11,493 bases of DNA from JBDHUV01 sp039809365. Lineage in GTDB: Bacteria; Patescibacteriota; Microgenomatia; Levybacterales; GWA1-39-11. The notes under the pieces were generated by a model. The model was not told the DNA's origin and searched no databases. It worked only from the letters and a program-made list of their open reading frames with translations. The position numbers and the translations under genes were made by a program. Positions 5,378 through 11,493 of the stretch are shown here, one piece after another. Location: positions 1-11,493 of the forward strand of contig JBDHUV010000019.1 in assembly GCA_039809365.1 (NCBI GenBank), read 5' to 3'. Numbering within the stretch: position 1 is the stretch's first letter; every line of letters starts with the position of its first letter.

Positions 5378-7316
5378 CGAGAATTTTCAAAACGAGCAAC
5401 CTCCTCAGGAACCAAAAAGGAGATCCTCCTCTCAAGGTAATTTTAATGTGTGGGACACAGTGAATCGTATCCGGCGAACACGGAGAAGAGCCTCAGAACT
5501 AAGAACAGTTATGAGAGCTGCGAAGGTTATCAATACAGTAACAAACTTAATCCCTCAGGTGCGTGCTGCAAAATACATAATAATTGGTGTTGTAATTTTC
5601 ATACTCCTTATTATTTTCCTCATTATAGGAGACCATGAGTCAAACACCTATAATGAACTAATCAGAACGAACGAACCAACTCCTACTCCTGTACTAGCAC
5701 AAAATCAAAACATATCACTCATAAAATCTGCTCCAGAGTCTGTAAATAATGGAGAGAACATAACATACACTCTTTCACTCTCCTATTCAGGGAATGGTAA
5801 TGTATTGGTCTCAGATCAAATTCCTCCAGGAACAGAATTTTTTACAGCATCTGGAAACGTAACTAAAGAAACCGACTCTACAGGCAAAGTAACCAGAATT
5901 ACTTGGTCATTAAACGATAATCTGACAGAGCAACTTGACCAAACAGGCCCAGACTCCCCTTCATTGCCAACACAAGGAATTATTGATCCTCTCAAATACA
6001 CTCAATCCCCCTACTTTCTTGCTACTCCTCAAGCAGATAATGATATAGTCTACTCAAGTGAAGAAATTACTAAAGCAAATAAACTGGGTTCCTTAATAAA
6101 CCAACACCAAAATTATCTACTTACAAAGGTTAAGAATAATAATCCTCAATATACAGACCCTTTTCTCTCTGTTATATGGACTATGGCAATCGAAGGATCA
6201 GGAGCAAATCCATACTCCTGGAACTGTAATGATGTCTCTTCAGATATTAATGCAGGGTGTGTAGGCTGGTATAACTCAGGAGACTGGCAAGTAGGTGGAA
6301 TACAAGTAGCTCAAGTCACCGATCATCTTGCAGATGATTTTAGAGAAGTATATGGAAATACAAATCCAGAGACTGTACAAAGAGTTGGACAAAAAGTAAT
6401 AGATAATGGAAATATCACTAATCCTTCAACCTTTCCAGCCATCTCTGTTGAAGAACTAATTGCTCAAGCAGGAAAACCTGGTAGCTCAAATGTTAATAGA
6501 CCAACATCTGACCAAGAAGCAAAAGCTCAGCAGCTCATAGCAATTTTACTTATGGATCCTGCAATAAATGCAATAAATATAGCTTTAGAAGTAGCAGGTG
6601 ATATTGCAAGCCAAGACAACTGGCTTGCAACTATGCAAAGCTGGGGAGTGGATTATTATAGGAAGAATACACAATTATTCTCTAACAGAATGGCAGCATT
6701 AGCAACTAAATATACTGGGAGTTATGCTTCTAGCTCTAACCAACCAACAATCAATAAAACCTTTAAACTAACCGTAAAACCAATAAACTCAGATTTTTAT
6801 ATAGAAAATCAAGCCTGGGCACAAGAAGTTGGGGGAACAAAACCTCCTATAGATACAGGAAGCGGAGCTGGAGCAAATGCTGAAACATGTGATGGGTACT
6901 ATATATTAGACAACCCTTTTTATCCTGATGGGACCGGTGCAAACTTTGGAGATCCTGACTGCACACTCCTTATAGACCGAAACCCTTCGGACAAAGATAA
7001 ATTGTACTCTCTTCTTAAAGAACTTGATCCACTCTATGCAGATGAATGGATGGCCAACATAATTCCCTGTGAGTCTAGCTTTAACCCTAATACATACTAT
7101 CGAAATGGAGCAGCAGGATTAACACCAGATGCTGCAGGAGCCTGGGGACTTTATCAAATGGGAAGAGGGTTAAATGGAGAATATGATCATGGAGATGTAG
7201 ACTGGAGGAAACAAACAACAAATGCAATCAACTATAATAAGTATTTAGAGGGGATTGGAAGAAAATGGGAATACTGGGCATGTGCTGATTATAAATGGGG
7301 AGGAAATAATAACTAA
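5370..7316 (+). CDS. Membrane-anchored cell-wall hydrolase-like protein: split DUF11-like domain and two lysozyme-like regions
   Basis: The 648-residue protein has a basic cytoplasmic N-terminus (RRIRRTRRR near 33-41) and one membrane segment (about 68-88), so the rest should face outward. Residues ~113-181 resemble a DUF11-type beta-sandwich (GENITYTL, VSDQIPPGTEF, ITWSL). The matching last strands appear only at ~463-490 (KTFKLTVKPIN, IENQAW). Between them lies a region with AIEGSGANP (Glu275) and GDWQVGGIQV (304-313), a lysozyme-like arrangement. The C-terminal ~100 residues carry a clearer lytic-transglycosylase signature: CESSFNP with Glu568, then GAWGLYQMG (590-598). By analogy with VirB1 it would open peptidoglycan for the secretion apparatus. 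Its start overlaps the VirB4 end by 8 nt, which implies coupled translation. The C-terminal enzyme call is good; the inserted domain's activity is inferred. Confidence 0.75.
   Translation: MDNENFQNEQPPQEPKRRSSSQGNFNVWDTVNRIRRTRRRASELRTVMRAAKVINTVTNLIPQVRAAKYIIIGVVIFILLIIFLIIGDHESNTYNELIRTNEPTPTPVLAQNQNISLIKSAPESVNNGENITYTLSLSYSGNGNVLVSDQIPPGTEFFTASGNVTKETDSTGKVTRITWSLNDNLTEQLDQTGPDSPSLPTQGIIDPLKYTQSPYFLATPQADNDIVYSSEEITKANKLGSLINQHQNYLLTKVKNNNPQYTDPFLSVIWTMAIEGSGANPYSWNCNDVSSDINAGCVGWYNSGDWQVGGIQVAQVTDHLADDFREVYGNTNPETVQRVGQKVIDNGNITNPSTFPAISVEELIAQAGKPGSSNVNRPTSDQEAKAQQLIAILLMDPAINAINIALEVAGDIASQDNWLATMQSWGVDYYRKNTQLFSNRMAALATKYTGSYASSSNQPTINKTFKLTVKPINSDFYIENQAWAQEVGGTKPPIDTGSGAGANAETCDGYYILDNPFYPDGTGANFGDPDCTLLIDRNPSDKDKLYSLLKELDPLYADEWMANIIPCESSFNPNTYYRNGAAGLTPDAAGAWGLYQMGRGLNGEYDHGDVDWRKQTTNAINYNKYLEGIGRKWEYWACADYKWGGNNN
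7297..7304 (+). promoter_or_regulatory. Possible Shine-Dalgarno (GGGGAGGA) with long spacing
   Basis: This purine-rich octamer, inside the end of the lysozyme-like gene, is the only good anti-16S match upstream of any start in the window. It lies 12 nt before the ATG at 7317, longer than the usual 5-9 nt. It also encodes KWGGN, so it may be coding coincidence. Confidence 0.25.
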
Positions 7317-7853
7317 ATGAAAAGACTAATTACAATGGCAATAATTATCACTGGAATTTTAATAGCAATTGTATGTATTACTTTAATTATTTTTCTCAAT
7401 AACAAAAGTGGTGATTCTCAATCTCCATCACCTATTCCCATTCCAACAAGATACCCAGTATTTCAAAATAAAGTTCTAGAAAAAAATGTACCATATGATA
7501 CAGATGAACAAGAAAAGCTAAGCAGGACTCTTAAAGAACGCCCTGCTCTCTCAAGTCAAGGGGCAACACTTAGACAAAATCTAATCACTATGTTAAATAA
7601 TGAAAGTGGAATATTGCATGAAACAGATACTTATCGAATTGAGTATATACACTCACCGGATTTTTTTATGACAGAGATAAAATCTCCTAATATTACAGGA
7701 ACAAAGCAGTCTGTGTCTGATTATCTCACATCAATTGGTTTTAGCCAAAATGATATATGTTACTTGCCACTTATTTTTTATGTGAATAAGAACGTTGCAC
7801 AACAGATTAAAGACTCCTCTGTACAATTTAGTCCTTTACCGATAGGATGTTAG
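7317..7853 (+). CDS. Small membrane-anchored protein of unknown function
   Basis: I do not recognise this 178-residue protein. It has a short basic start (MKR), a single membrane segment (about 4-27) and a Ser/Pro-rich linker. The compact domain that follows should lie outside the membrane. There is no lipobox, since Cys20 sits inside the membrane segment. The distal part (YRIEYIHSPDFFMTEI, then a Ser/Gly-rich helix region and ICYLPLIFYV) looks like a small alpha/beta fold. It contains two cysteines, Cys148 and the very last residue Cys178, which could form a disulfide. The ATG directly abuts the TAA of the preceding gene and the TAG directly abuts the next ATG, so it is surely co-expressed with the secretion genes and probably serves as an accessory subunit on the outer face. 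Confidence 0.7.
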   Translation: MKRLITMAIIITGILIAIVCITLIIFLNNKSGDSQSPSPIPIPTRYPVFQNKVLEKNVPYDTDEQEKLSRTLKERPALSSQGATLRQNLITMLNNESGILHETDTYRIEYIHSPDFFMTEIKSPNITGTKQSVSDYLTSIGFSQNDICYLPLIFYVNKNVAQQIKDSSVQFSPLPIGC

Positions 7854-8567
7854 ATGACTATGAAGAGAATATATCTAATTTTAATATTTACATTATTTAC
7901 TTTTGGCTTTCCATTCCAAACATATGCCCAAGTAAGTAGTAACAGAACAACAACCCGTGTGGGAAACCCTACTACCCAACAACCTAGCCCAGGCAAAGTA
8001 CCGCCAGCTCCAGGAGACATTAGACAGGGAATTATTAGCCAGTTTGGAATAACAATGAATGGGTTTGATCAACACTATCTCCAACTTGCATGGGAAAGCT
8101 TTTGGGAAGTCTCAGACAGTAAATTCTTTGATTTAGTAAGAGGGAGCATAATCAACAAGCTTCCAGGTAAATCAGGATCTTCCCAAGTTGGATGTCCTGG
8201 CTCAGAAAGTATCAAACTTGCACAGTATGATGGAGATCGCTTTTTCAAATTTATTATCATCCATGAGTTGGGACACGTCGTGCGAAACTGTAATAATAGG
8301 CATGTAAACCAGTATAATGGACATATAAATGCTTTTGATAGAGAAAGAGGAGTTAGTTACTATGCGAATAATGCATATGCATGTCTTGAATCAGACAATT
8401 ATTCAGAGGATTATGCAGATATGATAGCATATTTCCTACGACCTGCAGATGGTGTTGCAACAGCTGGATGTGATCCTGATAGCAATAGACCTAATCCCTT
8501 TTTTAGTAAAACTCCCACGGACTTTCCGCTACACTTACAAATTGCTCAAACTGTCTTAAAAAAATAA
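7854..8567 (+). CDS. Secreted zinc-metallopeptidase-like protein (HELGH)
   Basis: The 237-residue product begins with a typical signal peptide: a Lys-Arg start, a hydrophobic core at 6-21, and a likely cut after TYA (residue 25). The mature part has IIIHELGHVV, giving HExxH at 137-141 with Glu138 as catalytic base. About 45 residues later SEDYADMIAYFL follows. Glu185 (or Asp189) is placed like the third zinc ligand of gluzincin-type peptidases. Cys114, Cys146, Cys177 and Cys206 could form two disulfides outside the cytoplasm. It has no obvious anchor, so it may be released or held by partners. The start abuts the previous stop; an in-frame ATG at 7860 would give an equally good signal peptide. 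A secreted peptidase within a secretion operon could process subunits or a host or neighbour protein, but neither substrate nor activity is shown. Confidence 0.72.
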   Translation: MTMKRIYLILIFTLFTFGFPFQTYAQVSSNRTTTRVGNPTTQQPSPGKVPPAPGDIRQGIISQFGITMNGFDQHYLQLAWESFWEVSDSKFFDLVRGSIINKLPGKSGSSQVGCPGSESIKLAQYDGDRFFKFIIIHELGHVVRNCNNRHVNQYNGHINAFDRERGVSYYANNAYACLESDNYSEDYADMIAYFLRPADGVATAGCDPDSNRPNPFFSKTPTDFPLHLQIAQTVLKK

Positions 8568-8571
8568 TAAT

Positions 8572-9207
8572 ATGAACATTATAGATTTTTTAAAAAAATA
8601 TAAATGGATATTGCTCTTTGGATTTATTGCTTTATTAGGAGTAATAACTATTGTGCTCTACAATCTTCAACCTTCTTCACCACAAAAGAATCTCCCAGTT
8701 GAAGATTTATATCCTACTCCTTTCCTTTCCTCTTCAAAAGATCTTCCTAAAGCATCTTCTATTCAAAAAACAATAATTGGGAAAACTACCACTCAAGAAG
8801 TGGAACAGCTTCCTGAACGCATTGGAAAAACAGAAAATCCAGATGGCTCATTTTCCTATTCATTCGCATCACCTCTCAATGCACGTCCTAAACAAGTCCT
8901 CACAAAAGATGATAAGGTTATTTTTGAAAGTATTATGATTCCTGAGAATCCAACTGCAGAAGGTTATAGTAAGATTGATGATTATACCTCACACTATGGA
9001 CAGCCTGAAGCTATATTAAAAGGTTCTAAATTCTATGGATGGCATATGGAAGAATATGTTTATTCTTCGCAAGGATTTACCCTTATTGCAAACCCATTTA
9101 CAAAAGAAGTGTTTGAAATACATGCATATCAACCAATGGACGTAGATAGTTATGTAAAATATTATGGAGAAGATATTACTTCGCAGAATCAACCACCACA
9201 AGAATAA
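8572..9207 (+). CDS. Membrane-anchored protein of unknown function, last operon gene
   Basis: This 211-residue protein has a Lys-rich start, one membrane segment (about 12-31), a Pro/Ser-rich linker to about residue 65, and an external domain. The final 75 residues have a compact pattern (YGQPEAILKGSKFYGWHMEE, then a GFTLIANP turn and EVFEIHAYQP) that suggests a small beta-rich domain. It contains no cysteines and no catalytic motif that I can identify. I recall similar anchored proteins in Patescibacteria only as hypotheticals. It starts 4 nt after the metallopeptidase stop and ends 2 nt from the dnaN stop on the other strand. Its position suggests an outer-face accessory subunit of the secretion-like machine. 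Confidence 0.7.
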   Translation: MNIIDFLKKYKWILLFGFIALLGVITIVLYNLQPSSPQKNLPVEDLYPTPFLSSSKDLPKASSIQKTIIGKTTTQEVEQLPERIGKTENPDGSFSYSFASPLNARPKQVLTKDDKVIFESIMIPENPTAEGYSKIDDYTSHYGQPEAILKGSKFYGWHMEEYVYSSQGFTLIANPFTKEVFEIHAYQPMDVDSYVKYYGEDITSQNQPPQE

Positions 9208-9209
9208 CA

Positions 9210-10310
9210 TTATTCCTGTACCCTAACAGGCATAATTACATGGAGAAAATTTGTGTCTTTTTCAAGAGTAAAAAGAGCAGCTTCCAATGGTCCGTTAATT
9301 GCAAGAGTTATAGTTTTCTCATCAACCACTCTTAATAAGTCTCCTAAATATTTTACATTAAAAGCAATTTCGTTTTCTTCACCCGTTTGATCAACTGCAA
9401 TCTGTATATCTCCTTCTCCTACTCCCGATGAGCGAGAAAACATTCTTAATTGCTTATCTGCGATCTTTACTCTTACAATATTTGCACTTTCACGAGCAAA
9501 GACTGATGCTAGTTTTATTGCTTTTCCAAACTCTTCTACATCAAGTGTTGCCTGTGTAGCCCCTACTTCTGGAATAACACCTTCATAATTAGGAAAGTTT
9601 CCCTGAATCAAACGCCCAACAATAACAATGTTATCTGCTTCAAAAAGGACCTGATTCCCTTCTGTATATACATATAGATCCATTGATTGACTATTCAATG
9701 ACAAAGCTTCTTGAATACATTTAGCAGAGACAATAATACCTGTCCCTTCTGCAAGAATTTTTTTGCCTGGCAACTTTTTAAGAGAAAGCCTATATCCATC
9801 GGTAGCAACAAAGTCTATCCTATCTTCCTTTTGAGTAATATATATTCCAGTAAGCTCTGCTCTCGCATCATCAAGAGAAGCAGAGAAAATTATTTTAGAG
9901 AAAATATCTTTGAGTTCCTGTTTTGAGAACGTATATACTTTCTCTCCTTTTTCTTCAAACAGATTAGGAAACTCTTCTTTTGGGATAGTCTGGAGAACTA
10001 TTTTTCCACCAGCAGACTCAAGAGTAAGAGTCTCTTTCTCATACGTAAATGTCACTTTGCCTTTTGGGAGAGAGTTTAATATCTCTATTAATTGCTTGCC
10101 TGGAACTGTTACTGCACCTTCTGAATCTATTTTCCCTGCAACTTTTACTTTAATTCCCAACTCAAGATCTGTTGAAGAGAAATAAATTCCTCCTGAAGTT
10201 GCCTCAATAAGGATATTCAAAAGTATTGGTACAGGAGAATGATTAGGCAGTGCTTTGGCGAGTGAAGATAAAAATGGATCAATATTTTCTACAAGAATTT
10301 GTGCTTTCAT
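9210..10310 (-). CDS. dnaN: DNA polymerase III subunit beta (sliding clamp)
   Basis: The 366-residue length and overall pattern fit the bacterial beta clamp, a dimeric ring of three similar domains per subunit (roughly 1-120, 121-245 and 246-366). The ring holds the replicative polymerase on DNA. Recognisable stretches include the start MKAQILVENIDPFLSSL, the SSTDLELGI strand near residue 48, the TDGYRLSL motif in the middle domain, and the C-terminal HVIMPVRVQE. That end matches the usual MPMRL ending with three extra residues. It lies downstream of dnaA on the same strand, the classical order. A good promoter in the 139-bp spacer suggests it can be transcribed independently. No Shine-Dalgarno precedes the ATG. 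Confidence 0.97.
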   Translation of the reverse strand: MKAQILVENIDPFLSSLAKALPNHSPVPILLNILIEATSGGIYFSSTDLELGIKVKVAGKIDSEGAVTVPGKQLIEILNSLPKGKVTFTYEKETLTLESAGGKIVLQTIPKEEFPNLFEEKGEKVYTFSKQELKDIFSKIIFSASLDDARAELTGIYITQKEDRIDFVATDGYRLSLKKLPGKKILAEGTGIIVSAKCIQEALSLNSQSMDLYVYTEGNQVLFEADNIVIVGRLIQGNFPNYEGVIPEVGATQATLDVEEFGKAIKLASVFARESANIVRVKIADKQLRMFSRSSGVGEGDIQIAVDQTGEENEIAFNVKYLGDLLRVVDEKTITLAINGPLEAALFTLEKDTNFLHVIMPVRVQE

Positions 10311-10331
10311 ACAGAAGTAATTTGTGTTGCA

Positions 10332-10360
10332 ATAGTATCATATCTTACCAATGTTGTCAC
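10332..10360 (-). promoter_or_regulatory. dnaN promoter (extended -10)
   Basis: Read on the minus strand, GTGACA (10360-10355) is a 5/6 match to the -35 consensus. A 17-bp spacer follows, then TACTAT (10337-10332), a 4/6 match to the -10 box, preceded by TGA as an extended -10. Transcription would start near 10325, leaving a leader of about 15 nt without a Shine-Dalgarno before the dnaN ATG at 10310. Confidence 0.6.
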
Positions 10361-10396
10361 CACTAAATATAAATGGGGAAAAGTGGAAACAGGCAG

Positions 10397-10433
10397 GATT
10401 TTATATATTTGTTTGTGGATAAATTGTGGATAG
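10397..10433 (+). other. Candidate oriC: two DnaA boxes beside an AT-rich tract
   Basis: The dnaA-dnaN spacer carries TGTGGATAA at 10414-10422, the exact complement of the consensus box TTATCCACA, and TGTGGATAG at 10425-10433 with one mismatch. The two form a 9-bp direct repeat (TTGTGGATA) with an 11-bp period, about one helical turn, in the same orientation. A tract of nearly pure A/T (10397-10410) lies next to them and could unwind. A weaker 7/9 match (TGGGGAAAA) is at 10374-10382. Bacterial origins often lie between dnaA and dnaN. The site is short, and the main origin could instead lie upstream of dnaA outside the window. DnaA binding here could also regulate dnaN. Confidence 0.5.
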
Positions 10434-10449
10434 AGATGTAAGATGTATC

Positions 10450-11493
10450 TTATTGCAGATAGTCGTCCCTCATTTTTTGCTTTATCACGCCTATTTCTTT
10501 CTGTGCATTTTGAGATTCTTCTAAAAGTTTCTCTATTTTTGTGACAGCGTGCATAACCGTTGTGTGATCTCTCCCCCCAATAACATTTCCTATCTCCATA
10601 AACGTCATGTTTCCTTCTTCTTTGAGTAGATACATGCATACGTGACGTGGGCGGACAAGTGAAGCATCTCGTTTTTTGCCTTTGAGTTGCGTAGGTTTTA
10701 TTCCATAAAAATCACAAATTGTCTCTATTATTTGATCAGGCTTTGGAACTTGTGGGATATGTGCTTTTTTACCCAAGAGTCTCAGGATAGCTTGTTGTGT
10801 TACTTGTTTCTCAGGATCTGATACCATTAAGGTAGAAAGTTGTTTTAAGAAACCTTCTAATGATCTTGTATCTGTCAATCTTTCCGCAACAAGTTTTGCC
10901 ATATCAATGGTAAAATCTATCTCGTATTTCTCAGATTTCATGAGTAATATAGCAGTGCGTAACTCAAAATCTGGTGGCTCTATATCTACAGTCAATCCTC
11001 CTTCAAATCGAGAAGCAAGCCTTGCTTCTATTTTCTGAATCTCAGATGGTGGTCTATCTGAAGTAAAAACAATCTGACCTCCTTTTTCAATCAGACTGTT
11101 AAATGTATGAAAAAGCTCTTCTTGGACTTTTTCTTTTCCACTCAAAAACTGGATATCGTCAAGAAGCAAAAGATCTACATTCCTAAATTTTTTACGCATC
11201 TGTGTGGTTGTTTTGCCTTTAATAGACTCCACTACTTCATTGGTAAACTCTTCTGTTGTTAAGTAAAGGACTTGTACCTCATTATTTTTCTCATAGATTT
11301 TATTTGCAATTGCATGCATTAAATGTGTTTTCCCTACTCCAACAGTGCCATACAAGAAAACAGGATTATATCTATCTCCAGGGTTACTTGCGACAGTCTG
11401 TGCTGCTGTATACGCGAGTTGATTTGTTTCAGAAACAGCAAAAGATTCAAATGTATAGTCTTTACGAATTCGTGAAGGACGTGGTTTGCGTAC
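10450..11493 (-). CDS. dnaA: Chromosomal replication initiator DnaA (N-terminus outside window)
   Basis: The frame is open to the window edge. It holds 347 residues, so domain I and the linker (about 100 residues) are missing, and no start is visible. Numbering from the fragment's first residue, the AAA+ core has Walker A GTVGVGKT (49-56) and Walker B LLLLDDIQFL (Asp112, Asp113). Sensor 1 is IVFTSDRPP, the arginine-finger box is RLASRFEGGL, and sensor 2 is TRSLEGFL. The C-terminal helix-turn-helix domain has RPRHVCMYLL and the signature GGRDHTTVMHAV, which reads the DnaA box. All functional motifs are present. The second position of the Walker A loop is Thr rather than the more usual Gly. DnaA with ATP opens the origin; its likely binding boxes lie just past its own stop codon. 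Confidence 0.97.
   Translation of the reverse strand, partial: VRKPRPSRIRKDYTFESFAVSETNQLAYTAAQTVASNPGDRYNPVFLYGTVGVGKTHLMHAIANKIYEKNNEVQVLYLTTEEFTNEVVESIKGKTTTQMRKKFRNVDLLLLDDIQFLSGKEKVQEELFHTFNSLIEKGGQIVFTSDRPPSEIQKIEARLASRFEGGLTVDIEPPDFELRTAILLMKSEKYEIDFTIDMAKLVAERLTDTRSLEGFLKQLSTLMVSDPEKQVTQQAILRLLGKKAHIPQVPKPDQIIETICDFYGIKPTQLKGKKRDASLVRPRHVCMYLLKEEGNMTFMEIGNVIGGRDHTTVMHAVTKIEKLLEESQNAQKEIGVIKQKMRDDYLQ

Noticed and set aside
9711..10185. Plus-strand open frames inside dnaN
   Set aside because: dnaN on the minus strand is unambiguous across this stretch; these frames resemble no known protein.
10307..10639. Minus-strand 110-codon frame across the dnaA end and the spacer
   Set aside because: It is out of frame with dnaA domain IV, would cover the DnaA boxes and dnaN promoter, and has an Arg-rich shadow-like composition.
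11353..11355. TTG as the start codon of dnaA
   Set aside because: The frame continues upstream to the window edge with good DnaA sequence (YTFESFAVSETNQLAY ... NPVF) leading into Walker A, so this TTG is an internal Leu codon.

Overview
The window looks like a chromosomal segment of an AT-rich, small-genome bacterium, most likely of the Candidate Phyla Radiation (Patescibacteria), possibly Microgenomates-like. This is inferred from three things. The PrgI / TraC-like / VirB4 gene set has the form typical of those genomes. The accessory proteins are single-pass and lineage-specific. Shine-Dalgarno sequences are almost absent. The standard stop assignment appears to hold, because TGA ends the gene at 174-857. 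Lineage assignment rests on family recall only.

Left edge (1-998): the first codons of a minus-strand gene start at 65 behind a TATAAT box placed for leaderless initiation. Next comes a minus-strand, multi-pass HEISH membrane protein resembling site-2 proteases (174-857). A 141-bp divergent control region follows. It holds candidate promoters for the large plus-strand operon and a hairpin that ends 5 nt before that operon's start codon.

Centre (999-9207): seven plus-strand genes form a tight operon. Apart from one 69-bp gap containing a perfect 9-bp-stem hairpin, neighbours overlap by 8 nt or lie 0-4 nt apart. The products are a PrgI/VirB3-like membrane protein fused to a coiled coil and a beta-sandwich; a TraC/VirB4-N-terminal-like protein; a VirB4-like ATPase with long disordered ends; a membrane-anchored protein with two lysozyme-like regions and a split DUF11-like domain; a small anchored protein of unknown function; a secreted HELGH metallopeptidase-like protein; and another anchored protein of unknown function. 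Together they suggest a reduced type IV secretion or envelope-spanning machine. VirB4 would supply energy at the inner face, PrgI would sit in the membrane, and the hydrolases and peptidase would act outside it. No relaxase, VirD4 coupling protein, VirB11 or multi-pass VirB6 is encoded in this window.

Right edge (9208-11493): dnaN (complete) and dnaA (3' part, cut by the window edge) lie on the minus strand in the order dnaA-dnaN. Their 139-bp spacer holds an exact DnaA box, a one-mismatch box 11 bp away, an AT-rich tract and a good sigma70-type dnaN promoter, making it a candidate oriC. The secretion-like operon therefore converges on dnaN next to the probable replication origin. I saw no tRNA, rRNA, CRISPR array or transposase.
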